57,468 bases of DNA from the NCBI GenBank assembly GCA_012521675.1, contig JAAYLU010000066.1, positions 1 through 57,468 on the forward strand, in the 5' to 3' direction. A program made the translations under genes and the position numbers. Below are positions 45,735 to 53,981 of this stretch, piece by piece (the stretch's first letter is position 1; each line of letters begins with the position of its first letter). Below the pieces are notes generated by a model. That model worked only from the letters and a program-made list of their open reading frames with translations, was not told where the DNA came from and ran no database searches. The DNA is from Synergistaceae bacterium (GTDB lineage: Bacteria > Synergistota > Synergistia > Synergistales > Aminobacteriaceae).

Positions 45735-46897
45735 GAAGAAAGAGTCTTTACATAATAGGATGCACCGGCAGCGTGGGCGCCTCGGTTCTGTCCGTGTGTC
45801 GAATGTTCCCGGAGCGCTTCGAGGTAGCCGCCCTTGCGGCCCGCTCTTCGGTGGATGAGATCGTCCGACTGGCCGCGGAATTCTCATGTCCGACCCTGGT
45901 CCTGTCGGACGGAACGGCTGCGGAGAGATGCGTCGATCGCCTGTCGAGCGCCTGGACGAATGCCCCGATGCCGAGGGTGCTGTCGGGCGAGGGGGGTCTT
46001 TCGCTCCCCGCGTCCGCCCCCGACATCGACCACGTGGTCGTCGCCTCGTCGGGCACCGGGGCGATAGGCGCCCTCGTCGAGGCCCTGAAAAGCGGCAAGG
46101 AGATCTCCCTCGCGAACAAGGAGAGCATAGTCGCCGCCGGCCCGTGGATAATGCCTATGGTCGCCGGGAAGGACCAACTGCGCCCGCTCGACAGCGAACA
46201 CAATGCCATCTGGCAGTGCCTCCAGGGCGAGGATCCGGCCCATGTCGAGGAGATAGTGCTTACCGCGTCCGGCGGCCCGTTTCTCGGATACTCGCATGAA
46301 CAGCTCCATGCCGTGACACCCTCGATGGCCGTGGCTCACCCCGTATGGAACATGGGAGCGAAGATCAGCGTGGACAGCGCTACTCTCATGAACAAGGGGA
46401 TAGAGCTGCTGGAGGCCATGTACCTCTTCTCCCTCCCCCCGGACAGGGTCAATGCGGTGGTCTCGCCGAACCCCTTCATACACGGCATCGTTCGATTCTC
46501 CGACGGGACGTTTCACATGTGCGCATCTGCGCCCGACATGGGCATCCCCGCCCTGTCCGCTCTCTTCCACCCTGAACGAAGCCCTGGTGACAGGGGAAAC
46601 ACACCCTCGCTCGAAGGGATGACACTGTCATTCGAATCTCCGGACGAGGCGCGTTTCCCATGCATCCGGCTGGCCCGGGAGACCGCCCGAAAAGGCGGCG
46701 CTTATCCGGCTCTGTTGGTAGGAGCGGACGAGGTCGCGGTAGGCAGGTTTCTATCAGGGGAGATAGGATTCATGGACATACCCGCAGTTGTCAAGATCGT
46801 GCTGGAAAAATACGCAGGCCCTGCTCCTTCAAGCCTTGAGCACGCCCTGGCCATAATTGAAGAGGGCAGGCTCATGGCTTCGGAAGTGTTTACATAG
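45731..46897 (+). CDS. dxr: 1-deoxy-D-xylulose-5-phosphate reductoisomerase
   Basis: A 388-residue enzyme for the second step of the MEP pathway. The NADPH loop reads IIGCTGSVGASVL (GSTGSIG in most members, so Ser is Cys here). LANKESIVAAG, LDSEHNAIWQ (metal-binding Asp/Glu) and SVDSATLMNKGIELLEA are the substrate and metal motifs. The start at 45731 gives an ATGA overlap with cdsA. The MEP pathway step and ispG at 47966 show isoprenoids are made without mevalonate. Confidence 0.94.
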   Translation: MRRKSLYIIGCTGSVGASVLSVCRMFPERFEVAALAARSSVDEIVRLAAEFSCPTLVLSDGTAAERCVDRLSSAWTNAPMPRVLSGEGGLSLPASAPDIDHVVVASSGTGAIGALVEALKSGKEISLANKESIVAAGPWIMPMVAGKDQLRPLDSEHNAIWQCLQGEDPAHVEEIVLTASGGPFLGYSHEQLHAVTPSMAVAHPVWNMGAKISVDSATLMNKGIELLEAMYLFSLPPDRVNAVVSPNPFIHGIVRFSDGTFHMCASAPDMGIPALSALFHPERSPGDRGNTPSLEGMTLSFESPDEARFPCIRLARETARKGGAYPALLVGADEVAVGRFLSGEIGFMDIPAVVKIVLEKYAGPAPSSLEHALAIIEEGRLMASEVFT

Positions 46898-46926
46898 GTT
46901 TCTGCAGTGCTGAGGAGACGTAAATA

Positions 46927-47961
46927 ATGGCTAGTCTAATATCATTTCTATTTGTAATAGGAGTCTGCGTCATAGTGCACGAGACGGGGCACTTCATCAC
47001 GGCCCGCATGCTGGATGTACAGGTTCACGAGTTCTCCTTCGGCATGGGCCCCTTGTTGGCGCAGCGAGCCGGCCGGAACACGACGTGGTCCCTGCGCGCC
47101 CTTCCCGTCGGGGGATTCGTACGACTGGCCGGCATGGGGGAGGAGAGGGACGGCGAGGAGGTCGCGGAGGGGAAGGGGTTCTACGACAAGGCCCCCTGGA
47201 AGCGCTTTCTCGTGCTTTTTAACGGCTCCCTCTTCAACATACTCCTCGCAATGCTGCTGACCGCGACCTTCCTGTACGGGCACGGAGTCCTGGACCTGAC
47301 CACCACGACGGTGGGGGAGATCATCGAGGGTTATCCGGCTCAATCCGCCGGGGTCCTGCCCGGGGACAGGTTGCTGGCGATCGCGGGACAGGATGTCTCG
47401 TCGTGGAGGGAGATGTCCGAGGGAATTCGCGCCGCCGCCGCCAAGGGGCCAGTGGACATAGCACTTGAGCGGGACGGCGAGAGGATCGCCATGTCCGTGA
47501 CAATACCCCCGGACGAGCAGGGAATCACCCTCCTGGGGATAAGGCCGGCCCTGAAACGCTACCCGGCGGGCGAGGCTCTTACCTCGGCGCTTTCCTACAC
47601 GGTCGAAATGACGGTGGAGATGCTTCGAAGCATAATTCGCTTCATCATCGGCGCAGAGAAAGTGGACGTGGCGGGACCGGTCGGCATCGCCTCGATGGCC
47701 GGAGAGGCCGCGAGGAAAGGCCTATGGACCTTCGTCACCTTCCTGGCCCTCATCAACCTGAACCTGGGGCTTCTGAACCTCTTTCCCTTCCCGGCACTGG
47801 ACGGAGGGCGTCTGGTGTTTACCGTGGGCGAGATGATACTGAGACGACGAGTGCCCGAGAAGCTGGAGAACTTCATCCACATGTCGGGATTCGTCCTGCT
47901 GATAATGCTGATCATATACGTAACCTGGCAGGACATTGTCAATGTGTTCGGATGGAGGTAG
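46927..47961 (+). CDS. rseP: Site-2 membrane protease RseP
   Basis: A 344-residue intramembrane zinc protease. HETGH at residues 18-22 supplies two zinc ligands and the catalytic Glu; LNLGLLNLFPFPALDGGRL near the C-terminus supplies the third ligand (Asp). A single PDZ domain lies at about 115-195 (IIEGYPAQSAGVLPGDRLLA). It cleaves anti-sigma factors and remnant signal peptides. It sits in the usual order dxr-rseP-ispG. Confidence 0.94.
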   Translation: MASLISFLFVIGVCVIVHETGHFITARMLDVQVHEFSFGMGPLLAQRAGRNTTWSLRALPVGGFVRLAGMGEERDGEEVAEGKGFYDKAPWKRFLVLFNGSLFNILLAMLLTATFLYGHGVLDLTTTTVGEIIEGYPAQSAGVLPGDRLLAIAGQDVSSWREMSEGIRAAAAKGPVDIALERDGERIAMSVTIPPDEQGITLLGIRPALKRYPAGEALTSALSYTVEMTVEMLRSIIRFIIGAEKVDVAGPVGIASMAGEAARKGLWTFVTFLALINLNLGLLNLFPFPALDGGRLVFTVGEMILRRRVPEKLENFIHMSGFVLLIMLIIYVTWQDIVNVFGWR

Positions 47962-47965
47962 GGCG

Positions 47966-49012
47966 GTGAGCAAAAGAAAAGTTGTTATTCAAGGGCTTCA
48001 GATAGGTGGAGGAGCGCCTGTCCGCGTGGAGAGCATGCTCAAGATCCCCCTGTCGCGCAGAGAGGAGTGTTTGGAGCAGTGCGTCTCCTTGAAAAAAGTC
48101 GGCTGCGAGCTTGCGAGGGCCGCTTTCCCCTCGATGGAGCTACTTGACGATCTCGAATGGCTTGGAGAGAACTCGCCGATCCCCTTGATGGCCGACATTC
48201 ACTTCGACGGCGCACTAGCCCTGGCGGCGCTCGAGGCGGGGATCCCGTCGGTCAGGATAAACCCCGGGAACATGTCCATCTCATGCCTGAGGGACATAGT
48301 CGCATCGGCGAGGGAGAAGAGAACCCCCATCCGCATAGGCGCGAACGGAGGCTCCCTGTCGAACTCCCAGATCAGGGAGGCCGGCGGAGTGCGCTCCGAC
48401 GCCCTGGCATCGGCGGTGGAGGAGCAGCTTCAAATACTGCTTTCAGAGGGCTTTTACGATATAATACTGTCTGCAAAGTCGACCTCCGTGATGGAGACGG
48501 TAAGGGCGAACACGCTGCTGGCGTCGAAATACCCGGACTTCCCCATGCACATAGGCATCACCGAGTCGGGATACGGAAGGGACGGACTTGTTAAGAGCGC
48601 GGCAGGACTCTCTCTCATGCTCGCGCAGGGCATAGGAGACACGTTGAGGATCAGTCTTACAGAGAGTCCCGAGGAGGAGGTAAGGGCGGGGTACTCACTC
48701 CTTAGGGCGCTTGAGTTGCGCTCTCGCGGCGTGAACATCATCTCCTGCCCCACCTGCGGGAGAAAAAGACTGGACGTAAAAACCATTCTGAACATACTTG
48801 AACCGGCATTCGCAAATCTCCCCGACGGCCTTTCCGTCGCTGTCATGGGCTGCGAGGTGAACGGCCCCCGCGAGGCGATGGACGCCGACTTCGGCGTGGC
48901 GGGATCGGCGTCGGGCGCCGTGATATTCCAGAAAGGCCAGGTTTTGAAAGAGGTGACATTGGACGAGCTCCCGAGAGTGTTTGAAGAGTTCGTCCGTTTC
49001 AGCAGAGTCTAG
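47966..49012 (+). CDS. ispG: 4-hydroxy-3-methylbut-2-en-1-yl diphosphate synthase
   Basis: A 348-residue 4Fe-4S enzyme (also gcpE) of the MEP pathway. CPTCGRKRLD and VMGCEVNGPREA hold the three Cys ligands; ADIHFDGALAL and RINPGNM are substrate motifs. The start is GTG 47966, 8 bases after GGAGGT; an earlier start at 47936 lies inside rseP. It follows rseP by 4 bases. Confidence 0.94.
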   Translation: MSKRKVVIQGLQIGGGAPVRVESMLKIPLSRREECLEQCVSLKKVGCELARAAFPSMELLDDLEWLGENSPIPLMADIHFDGALALAALEAGIPSVRINPGNMSISCLRDIVASAREKRTPIRIGANGGSLSNSQIREAGGVRSDALASAVEEQLQILLSEGFYDIILSAKSTSVMETVRANTLLASKYPDFPMHIGITESGYGRDGLVKSAAGLSLMLAQGIGDTLRISLTESPEEEVRAGYSLLRALELRSRGVNIISCPTCGRKRLDVKTILNILEPAFANLPDGLSVAVMGCEVNGPREAMDADFGVAGSASGAVIFQKGQVLKEVTLDELPRVFEEFVRFSRV

Positions 49013-49054
49013 AGTTGCAACTATCACGTAAAACCCGAAAGGAGAATATGATTC

Positions 49055-50005
49055 ATGGCTTTCAATCTCAAAGGACGCAGTTTTTTAACCCTTATGGACT
49101 TCACCCCGGAGGAGATCTACTACCTCCTCGACCTCTCGGCCGACCTCAAGGCGAAAAAGCGCTCCGGCGTGCGCGGGAGGGCGCTGCAGGGAAAGAACAT
49201 AGCTCTCATCTTCGAGAAGTCCTCCACCAGGACCAGGTGCGCCTTCACCGTCGCTTGCATCGACGAGGGAGGACACCCGGAGTTCCTCGGCAAGAACGAC
49301 ATCCACCTCGGCGGCAAGGAGGACGTCAGGGACACGGCGAGAGTCCTCGGCAGGATGTTCGACGGCATCCAGTATCGCGGCTTCGCTCAGTCGCTGGTGG
49401 AAGATCTGGCGAAGTACGCAGGAATCCCGGTCTGGAACGGACTGACCGATGATGACCACCCGACCCAGATCCTCGCCGACTTCCTCACGATCCAGGAGAA
49501 CTTCGGCAAGCAGCTCAAGGGCATACGGCTCGTCTACTGCGGCGACGGAAGGAACAACATGTCCAACGCCCTGATGATCGGGTGCGCCAAGCTCGGAATG
49601 CACTACGTCGTGGCCTCCCCGAAGTCCCTCTTTCCCGAGAAGGGGCTCCTCGACACGTGCACCGAGATGGCCGAGCGCAACGGAGGCTCGGTCACAGTCT
49701 TCGAGGACCCGCTCCAGGCCATGAAGGGCGCGGACGTCATCTACACCGACGTCTGGGTGTCGATGGGGGAGGAGGCGAAGGCCGAGGAGCGCCTGCGGCT
49801 GCTGACCCCCTACCAGGTCAACATGAATCTCGTGAAGGCGTCCGGCAAGGACTCGACCATATTCCTTCACTGCCTGCCCGCCAACAAGGGACAGGAGGTC
49901 ACGGAGGAGGTCTTCGAGTCGCCCAACTCCAAGGTCTTCGATGAGGCGGAGAATCGCATGCACTCAATAAAGGCGATAATGGTCGCCACTATCGGCAATC
50001 AGTAG
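49055..50005 (+). CDS. Ornithine carbamoyltransferase (ArcB/ArgF)
   Basis: A 316-residue transcarbamylase joining ornithine and carbamoyl phosphate or, in catabolism, splitting citrulline. Carbamoyl-phosphate site [11 protein letters not shown] (STRTR at 57-61), [11 protein letters not shown] near 131 and [10 protein letters not shown] near 270. Overall wording ([31 protein letters not shown]) is closest to catabolic ArcB as I remember it, but no arcA or arcC lies nearby, so anabolic use cannot be excluded. GAAAGGAGAA precedes the start. The 42-base gap after ispG shows no terminator. Confidence 0.9.
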   Translation: MAFNLKGRSFLTLMDFTPEEIYYLLDLSADLKAKKRSGVRGRALQGKNIALIFEKSSTRTRCAFTVACIDEGGHPEFLGKNDIHLGGKEDVRDTARVLGRMFDGIQYRGFAQSLVEDLAKYAGIPVWNGLTDDDHPTQILADFLTIQENFGKQLKGIRLVYCGDGRNNMSNALMIGCAKLGMHYVVASPKSLFPEKGLLDTCTEMAERNGGSVTVFEDPLQAMKGADVIYTDVWVSMGEEAKAEERLRLLTPYQVNMNLVKASGKDSTIFLHCLPANKGQEVTEEVFESPNSKVFDEAENRMHSIKAIMVATIGNQ

Positions 50006-50042
50006 ACGGTGAAAAGTATTTCCGTCCGGGAGGCGAATGTCG

Positions 50043-50225
50043 ATGACAGATGAAAACTACCGAATCTTCAAATGCGCCTCGTGCGGGACGGAGTTCCGCG
50101 CCGAGGCCAGGGAAAGGGCCCCTCGCTGCCCCGAGTGCGGAGGCAAGGTCCTGATACTGCTCGAAGGGGAGAGCCTGTCCAAGGGGAAGTGCGCCGGGTG
50201 CGCCGCATCCTCCTGCTCGACCTGA
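50043..50225 (+). CDS. Small FmdB-like zinc ribbon protein
   Basis: A 60-residue protein with a zinc ribbon (FKCASCGTEF and RCPECGGKV) and a Cys/Ser-rich tail (KCAGCAASSC), the pattern of the FmdB/CxxC_CxxC family of presumed regulators. The ATG at 50043 is 9 bases after GGGAGG; ATG 50037 is only 3 bases away. A terminator follows the gene directly. Confidence 0.8.
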   Translation: MTDENYRIFKCASCGTEFRAEARERAPRCPECGGKVLILLEGESLSKGKCAGCAASSCST

Positions 50226-50240
50226 GGCGTGTGACATACG

Positions 50241-50269
50241 GGGCGGCGGTTCGCCGCCCTCTCTTTTTT
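50241..50269 (+). terminator. Intrinsic terminator after the zinc ribbon gene
   Basis: GGGCGGCG (50241-50248), loop GTT, CGCCGCCC (50252-50259), then TCTCTTTTTT to 50269. Read on the other strand, the hairpin lies just beyond the nikR stop but has no T-run, so it serves mainly the + strand. Confidence 0.9.
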
Positions 50270-50283
50270 CAAAGCCCGGATCC

Positions 50284-50691
50284 TCAAAGCACTATCGAGA
50301 TGGACGGCTCGATGCTCTTCAGTCCCCTGAGAGTGCGCAGCGCGGCTACAAAGCTCCTGACCCTTCCCGCGTCGCCCTTCACCACGATGCACTCCAGGCA
50401 GTGATGGTGATCCACGTGCACGTGGGTCGTGCAGACGATGCTCTCCCCGAAGTCGTGCTGCAGCGTCGTCAGGTCGGACATGGTATCCTTTCCGTGATGG
50501 TCGTACATTATCGTGACAGTCCCATAGACGACGCCTGCACCGCTGGTCCACATCTCTCTCGACAGCCTCTCTCGGATCAGCTGTCGCAAGGCCTCGGACC
50601 TGTTGGGCATTCCGTTGTCCTCTACAAACGCGTCGAACTCCTCCAGCATCGCCCTTGGAACTGCGACCCCGAACCGGACCAATGAGCTCAT
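50284..50691 (-). CDS. nikR: NikR-family nickel-responsive ribbon-helix-helix regulator
   Basis: A 135-residue repressor. The N-terminal ribbon-helix-helix (SSLVRFGVAVPRAMLEEFDA) binds DNA; the ACT-like C-terminal domain carries H79, H90, H92 and C98 (LQHD, THVHVDHHHCLE), which match the square-planar nickel site of E. coli NikR (H76, H87, H89, C95). The start at 50691 follows GGGAG with 8-base spacing. No nickel transporter, urease or hydrogenase gene is in the window. It diverges from the 50760 gene across 68 bases where -10-like elements of the two strands overlap (TATAAT 50723-50728 on +). Confidence 0.92.
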   Translation of the reverse strand: MSSLVRFGVAVPRAMLEEFDAFVEDNGMPNRSEALRQLIRERLSREMWTSGAGVVYGTVTIMYDHHGKDTMSDLTTLQHDFGESIVCTTHVHVDHHHCLECIVVKGDAGRVRSFVAALRTLRGLKSIEPSISIVL

Positions 50692-50759
50692 ATGCATCAC
50701 TCCCATGCCATTTGAGTTGGAGTATAATACAATGACCACAGATTAAGGGGGCGCATTTA

Positions 50760-51287
50760 TTGTACCCGATCTCGGCCACATTCCTGCTGAAGTCCGAAGG
50801 GAACTCTTCAAGCTACGCCCGCCTGTTTGTTCGTCGTCTTTCCCGTCGAGAGGAACTGCAAAGGACGGCCCGATCTAAGGTAGCCTACTCGGTCGCTCTC
50901 AAGGACGAGGCAACGAGCGAGGTCGTGATATTCGACGACGGCGGCAACGAGATCGAACCGACTGCCCCGGCCTTCCAAGTCGACAGCCCCCTTCCATTCA
51001 GCCTGTTCCACGCGGGCGGCATACCTTGCGCGGCCTCTGGCGAGAAGGGGCTTCTTTCGTCCGAGGCCGGACGTCTCCTCGCCCTTGCAGGGGTGAGGGT
51101 TCTCTGCTGCTTCCCGTCGGAAAGTGCCACCGCCGATTATCCCATGGCTGATTTCGCCAGGGTCAGGTCGCTTGAAAACGGTCACTACACGATCATCGCA
51201 CTTCCGGGAGAACAGGGGGTGGCCTGCTTTGGAAAGGGAGATGCCCCGCTTTCGACATGTGAAATTGTTCTCCGAAGAGTGCGATGA
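50760..51287 (+). CDS. Degenerate nitrilase-like protein upstream of NadE
   Basis: A 175-residue protein with no certain family. Residues about 100-165 (EAGRLLALAGVRVLCCFPSE, FARVRSLENGHYTIIALPG) align by eye with the second half of carbon-nitrogen hydrolases, where the pattern is FPE-x-ARLLA-x-x-GA...RA-x-ENG-x-Y. The catalytic Cys expected 7 residues before the conserved Glu is absent, and no Lys or Glu of the triad is obvious, so it is probably inactive or a binding subunit. It starts at TTG 50760 after AAGGGGG. The position 59 bases before an ammonia-type NAD synthetase is suggestive, since glutamine-type synthetases carry a nitrilase domain in front. Confidence 0.5.
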   Translation: MYPISATFLLKSEGNSSSYARLFVRRLSRREELQRTARSKVAYSVALKDEATSEVVIFDDGGNEIEPTAPAFQVDSPLPFSLFHAGGIPCAASGEKGLLSSEAGRLLALAGVRVLCCFPSESATADYPMADFARVRSLENGHYTIIALPGEQGVACFGKGDAPLSTCEIVLRRVR

Positions 51288-51299
51288 ACACGTCGATTA

Positions 51300-51308
51300 T
51301 GCTAAAAT
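51300..51308 (+). promoter_or_regulatory. Possible extended -10 promoter of nadE
   Basis: TGC followed by TAAAAT fits an extended -10 element about 38 bases before the start codon, in the gap after the nitrilase-like gene. No good -35 is visible. Confidence 0.35.
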
Positions 51309-51346
51309 ACGGTTGATAACTGCTATCTACGAAGGTGGGTGTGCGT

Positions 51347-52075
51347 ATGTCGTACCAGCGCAGGGACACGGCGAAAGTCTGTGATTCCATCGTAAAATGG
51401 CTGAAGGAGCAGGTTTCCAACGCGGGTGCAGCAGGGGGAATAGTCGGGCTCAGCGGCGGGATAGACTCCGCCGTCGTCGCGGCTCTCCTCCGGAGGGCAT
51501 TCGGGGATGACATGCTCGCAGTCTCGCTCCCCTGCGGCAGCTCGAAAGAGGACCTGGACGACGCTAGGCTCGTCGCTGCCGCCCTGGACCTGCCCTTCGC
51601 CGAGATCGACCTTACACCCGTCTTCACATCCATCCTAAGGGCGTTGAACGCCGGCCTGTCCCCGATCGCCACCGCGAATATCAAACCCAGGCTCCGCATG
51701 ACGGCGCTTTACGCGCTTGGCCAGGACAGAAGGCTTCTCGTCTGCGGCACGGACAACAGATCGGAGAGGATGATCGGCTACTTCACGAAGCATGGTGACG
51801 GCGCGTGCGATCTCCTCCCCATCGCTGACCTCCTGAAGTCCGAGGTGCGGCTTTTGGCGGAACACTTGGGCGTCCCGGGAAGGGTGATAACCAAGGCTCC
51901 GTCCGCGGGACTGTGGGAGGGACAGACCGATGAGCAGGAGATGGGACTGACCTACGACCAGATCGATTCATACTTCTCGTCGACGAAAGTGGACGAGGAG
52001 GCCGCCGCCAGGATTTCCCGTATGGCGAGCGCATCGGAGCACAAGAGAGAGCTCCCCCCGATATGTTATCCATAG
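51347..52075 (+). CDS. nadE: NAD+ synthetase, ammonia-type
   Basis: A 242-residue ATP pyrophosphatase that amidates nicotinate adenine dinucleotide. The PP-loop is GIVGLSGGIDSAVVAAL (SGGIDS near 39-44); CGTDNRSERMIGYFTKHGDG and TKAPSAGLWEGQTDEQE complete the site. There is no N-terminal glutaminase domain, so it should use free ammonia unless a separate partner supplies it. The ATG at 51347 is 8 bases after AAGGTGG; GTG 51335 lies inside that site. Confidence 0.94.
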   Translation: MSYQRRDTAKVCDSIVKWLKEQVSNAGAAGGIVGLSGGIDSAVVAALLRRAFGDDMLAVSLPCGSSKEDLDDARLVAAALDLPFAEIDLTPVFTSILRALNAGLSPIATANIKPRLRMTALYALGQDRRLLVCGTDNRSERMIGYFTKHGDGACDLLPIADLLKSEVRLLAEHLGVPGRVITKAPSAGLWEGQTDEQEMGLTYDQIDSYFSSTKVDEEAAARISRMASASEHKRELPPICYP

Positions 52076-52103
52076 GACAGATCATTTTTAAGGAGTGATT
52101 GTT

Positions 52104-52856
52104 TTGGCGGGCCATTCTAAATGGGCGAATATAAAGCGCAGGAAAGGGGCTCAGGACGCTAAGAGGGGCAACCTCTTCCAGAAACTTGTCAAGGCCATAA
52201 TAGTCGCGGCGAGGGAGGGCGGCCCGGATCCGGCCATGAACATGCGTCTCAAGGCGGCGATAGACCGGGCCAAGGCAGCCAGCGTCCCCAACGACAATAT
52301 CATAAGAGGAATAAAGAGAGGCACCGGGGAGCTGGAGGGCGGGCAGCTCGAGGAGATCGTCTACGAGGCGTACGGTCCCAACGGCGTCGCCATACTGCTC
52401 GAGGTCCTCACGGACAACAGAAACAGGACCGCCTCCGAGATGAGGGCCCTGTTGACGAGGAACGGCGGCAACCTGGGCGAGTCAGGGAGCGTGGCGTGGA
52501 TGTTCGAGCGCAAGGGCGTAGTGGAGGTCACGGGCAAGGATATAGACGAGGAAGAGCTGATGACCGTGGCTCTCTACTCGGGCGCCGAAGATATGCAGGA
52601 GGAGGGCGACGGCTTTATCATCCACTCCGAGCCGGGTGCCTTCGGCGGGATCAAGGAGGCCCTGGAAACGGCGGGGTACGTGGTGGAGAGAGCCGAGACG
52701 GAGATGATCTCCAGCAATACGGTCCTGGTCGACGATGCCGAGAAGGCCGGGAGAGTGCTGCGCCTGATGGACCTCCTGGAGGAGCACGACGACGTCCAGA
52801 ACGCCTACAGCAACTTCGACATACCGGACGAGATAATGGAAAGCCTGGACGATTGA
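52104..52856 (+). CDS. YebC/PmpR-family protein
   Basis: A 250-residue member of the YebC family, which acts as transcription regulator or translation factor. The start is TTG 52104, 8 bases after AAGGAG, giving the standard MAGHSKWANIKRRKG. GGNLGESGSVAWMFERKG is another conserved block. It directly precedes ruvCAB, a widespread arrangement. Confidence 0.93.
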   Translation: MAGHSKWANIKRRKGAQDAKRGNLFQKLVKAIIVAAREGGPDPAMNMRLKAAIDRAKAASVPNDNIIRGIKRGTGELEGGQLEEIVYEAYGPNGVAILLEVLTDNRNRTASEMRALLTRNGGNLGESGSVAWMFERKGVVEVTGKDIDEEELMTVALYSGAEDMQEEGDGFIIHSEPGAFGGIKEALETAGYVVERAETEMISSNTVLVDDAEKAGRVLRLMDLLEEHDDVQNAYSNFDIPDEIMESLDD

Positions 52857-52860
52857 CAAG

Positions 52861-53373
52861 TTGTTGAGATGCATTGGAATCGACCCGGGCCTGGGAAGAA
52901 TGGGAGTGGCGGCGGTAGCCATGGATGGACGGGTATTTCGCCTGATCTCCTGCGGCTGCATAGAGACTCCTCCCGGCATGCCTTTGCCGGCGCGCCTGAA
53001 CATGATCTTCAAGGAGCTGGGGGATCATATCGAGGAGTGCACACCTGATTTCATGTCGATAGAGAAGCTCTTCTTCGGAAAGAACATCACGACGGCGGAG
53101 TCGGTCTGGCAGGCCCGAGGCGTGGCGCTCTTACAGGCCGATCGATACAACCTTCCTGTCTTCGAACCAAAACCTTCGCAGATCAAGCTGGCCGTGTGCG
53201 GATACGGCACCGCTCCCAAGGAGCAGGTTCAGAGGATGTCGCAGAGGCTTCTCGGGCTCTCCTATCTTCCAAAACCGGACGACGCCGCCGATGCGATAGG
53301 TGCGGCCATCACCGGTTTTTCGCTTCTTGCGGAGGAGCGCCGGATATCGGGCGCCAGGAGAGATCATGCTTAG
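52861..53373 (+). CDS. ruvC: Holliday junction endonuclease RuvC
   Basis: A 170-residue resolvase. IGIDPGLGRMG at the N-terminus holds the first catalytic Asp, IEKLFFG the next Glu, and KPDDAADAIGAAI the last Asp pair. It starts at TTG 52861 (or the adjacent TTG 52864), 4 bases after yebC, with no clear ribosome-binding site, so it may depend on translational coupling. It overlaps ruvA by 8 bases. Confidence 0.93.
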   Translation: MLRCIGIDPGLGRMGVAAVAMDGRVFRLISCGCIETPPGMPLPARLNMIFKELGDHIEECTPDFMSIEKLFFGKNITTAESVWQARGVALLQADRYNLPVFEPKPSQIKLAVCGYGTAPKEQVQRMSQRLLGLSYLPKPDDAADAIGAAITGFSLLAEERRISGARRDHA

Positions 53374-53971
53374 GTCTCTGACGGGCAAGATCAGATCCGT
53401 ATGCGACAATGTGGTTGTCCTCGACGTCGGCGGCATCGGGTTCGAGCTGCTGTGCACGGGACGGGCCACTTCCCTCTGCACGGAGGGAGAGGACGCGGAC
53501 CTCATCACGCACGTGCAGTTCTCCGACGCTGGCCCCACACTGTTCGGGTTCGCGGACGAGAGGGAGAGGCATCTATTTCTCAAACTGATCACTGTGAAGG
53601 GCGTGGGCGGAAAGATGGCGATGAACATCCTGAAGTTCGCCTCCTCGGAGCACATAGTCTCGTGGATAGTGTCCTCGGATATAAAAGCCATGATGAGAGT
53701 TCCCGGCGTGGGCCGCAAGACGGCCGAGCGGCTATGCTTCGAGATGCGTCCACATTTGACGGATGCGGAAGGGGAACTGTTGACGGGGCCTGTCTCTCCG
53801 CGTGACGAAAAATTCGCCACGGCCATCGAGGCCCTACGCACGCTTGGATTCGCCCAAAACGAAGTGAGAGAGATGATATCCAAGCTGAAAAAGTCAGGCC
53901 TTCTCGAGGACGAGGAGCTCACGGAGGAAAAGATCATCCGGCTCGCCCTCAAGGAACTGAAGCGACACTGA
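53366..53971 (+). CDS. ruvA: Holliday junction DNA helicase subunit RuvA
   Basis: A 201-residue junction-binding protein. MLRSLTGKI opens the OB domain; helix-hairpin-helix motifs are [16 protein letters not shown] and [15 protein letters not shown]. The C-terminal [10 protein letters not shown]-like domain III ([15 protein letters not shown]) contacts RuvB. Starts upstream lie inside ruvC. Confidence 0.95.
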   Translation: MLRSLTGKIRSVCDNVVVLDVGGIGFELLCTGRATSLCTEGEDADLITHVQFSDAGPTLFGFADERERHLFLKLITVKGVGGKMAMNILKFASSEHIVSWIVSSDIKAMMRVPGVGRKTAERLCFEMRPHLTDAEGELLTGPVSPRDEKFATAIEALRTLGFAQNEVREMISKLKKSGLLEDEELTEEKIIRLALKELKRH

Positions 53972-53981
53972 GGTGACAGGT

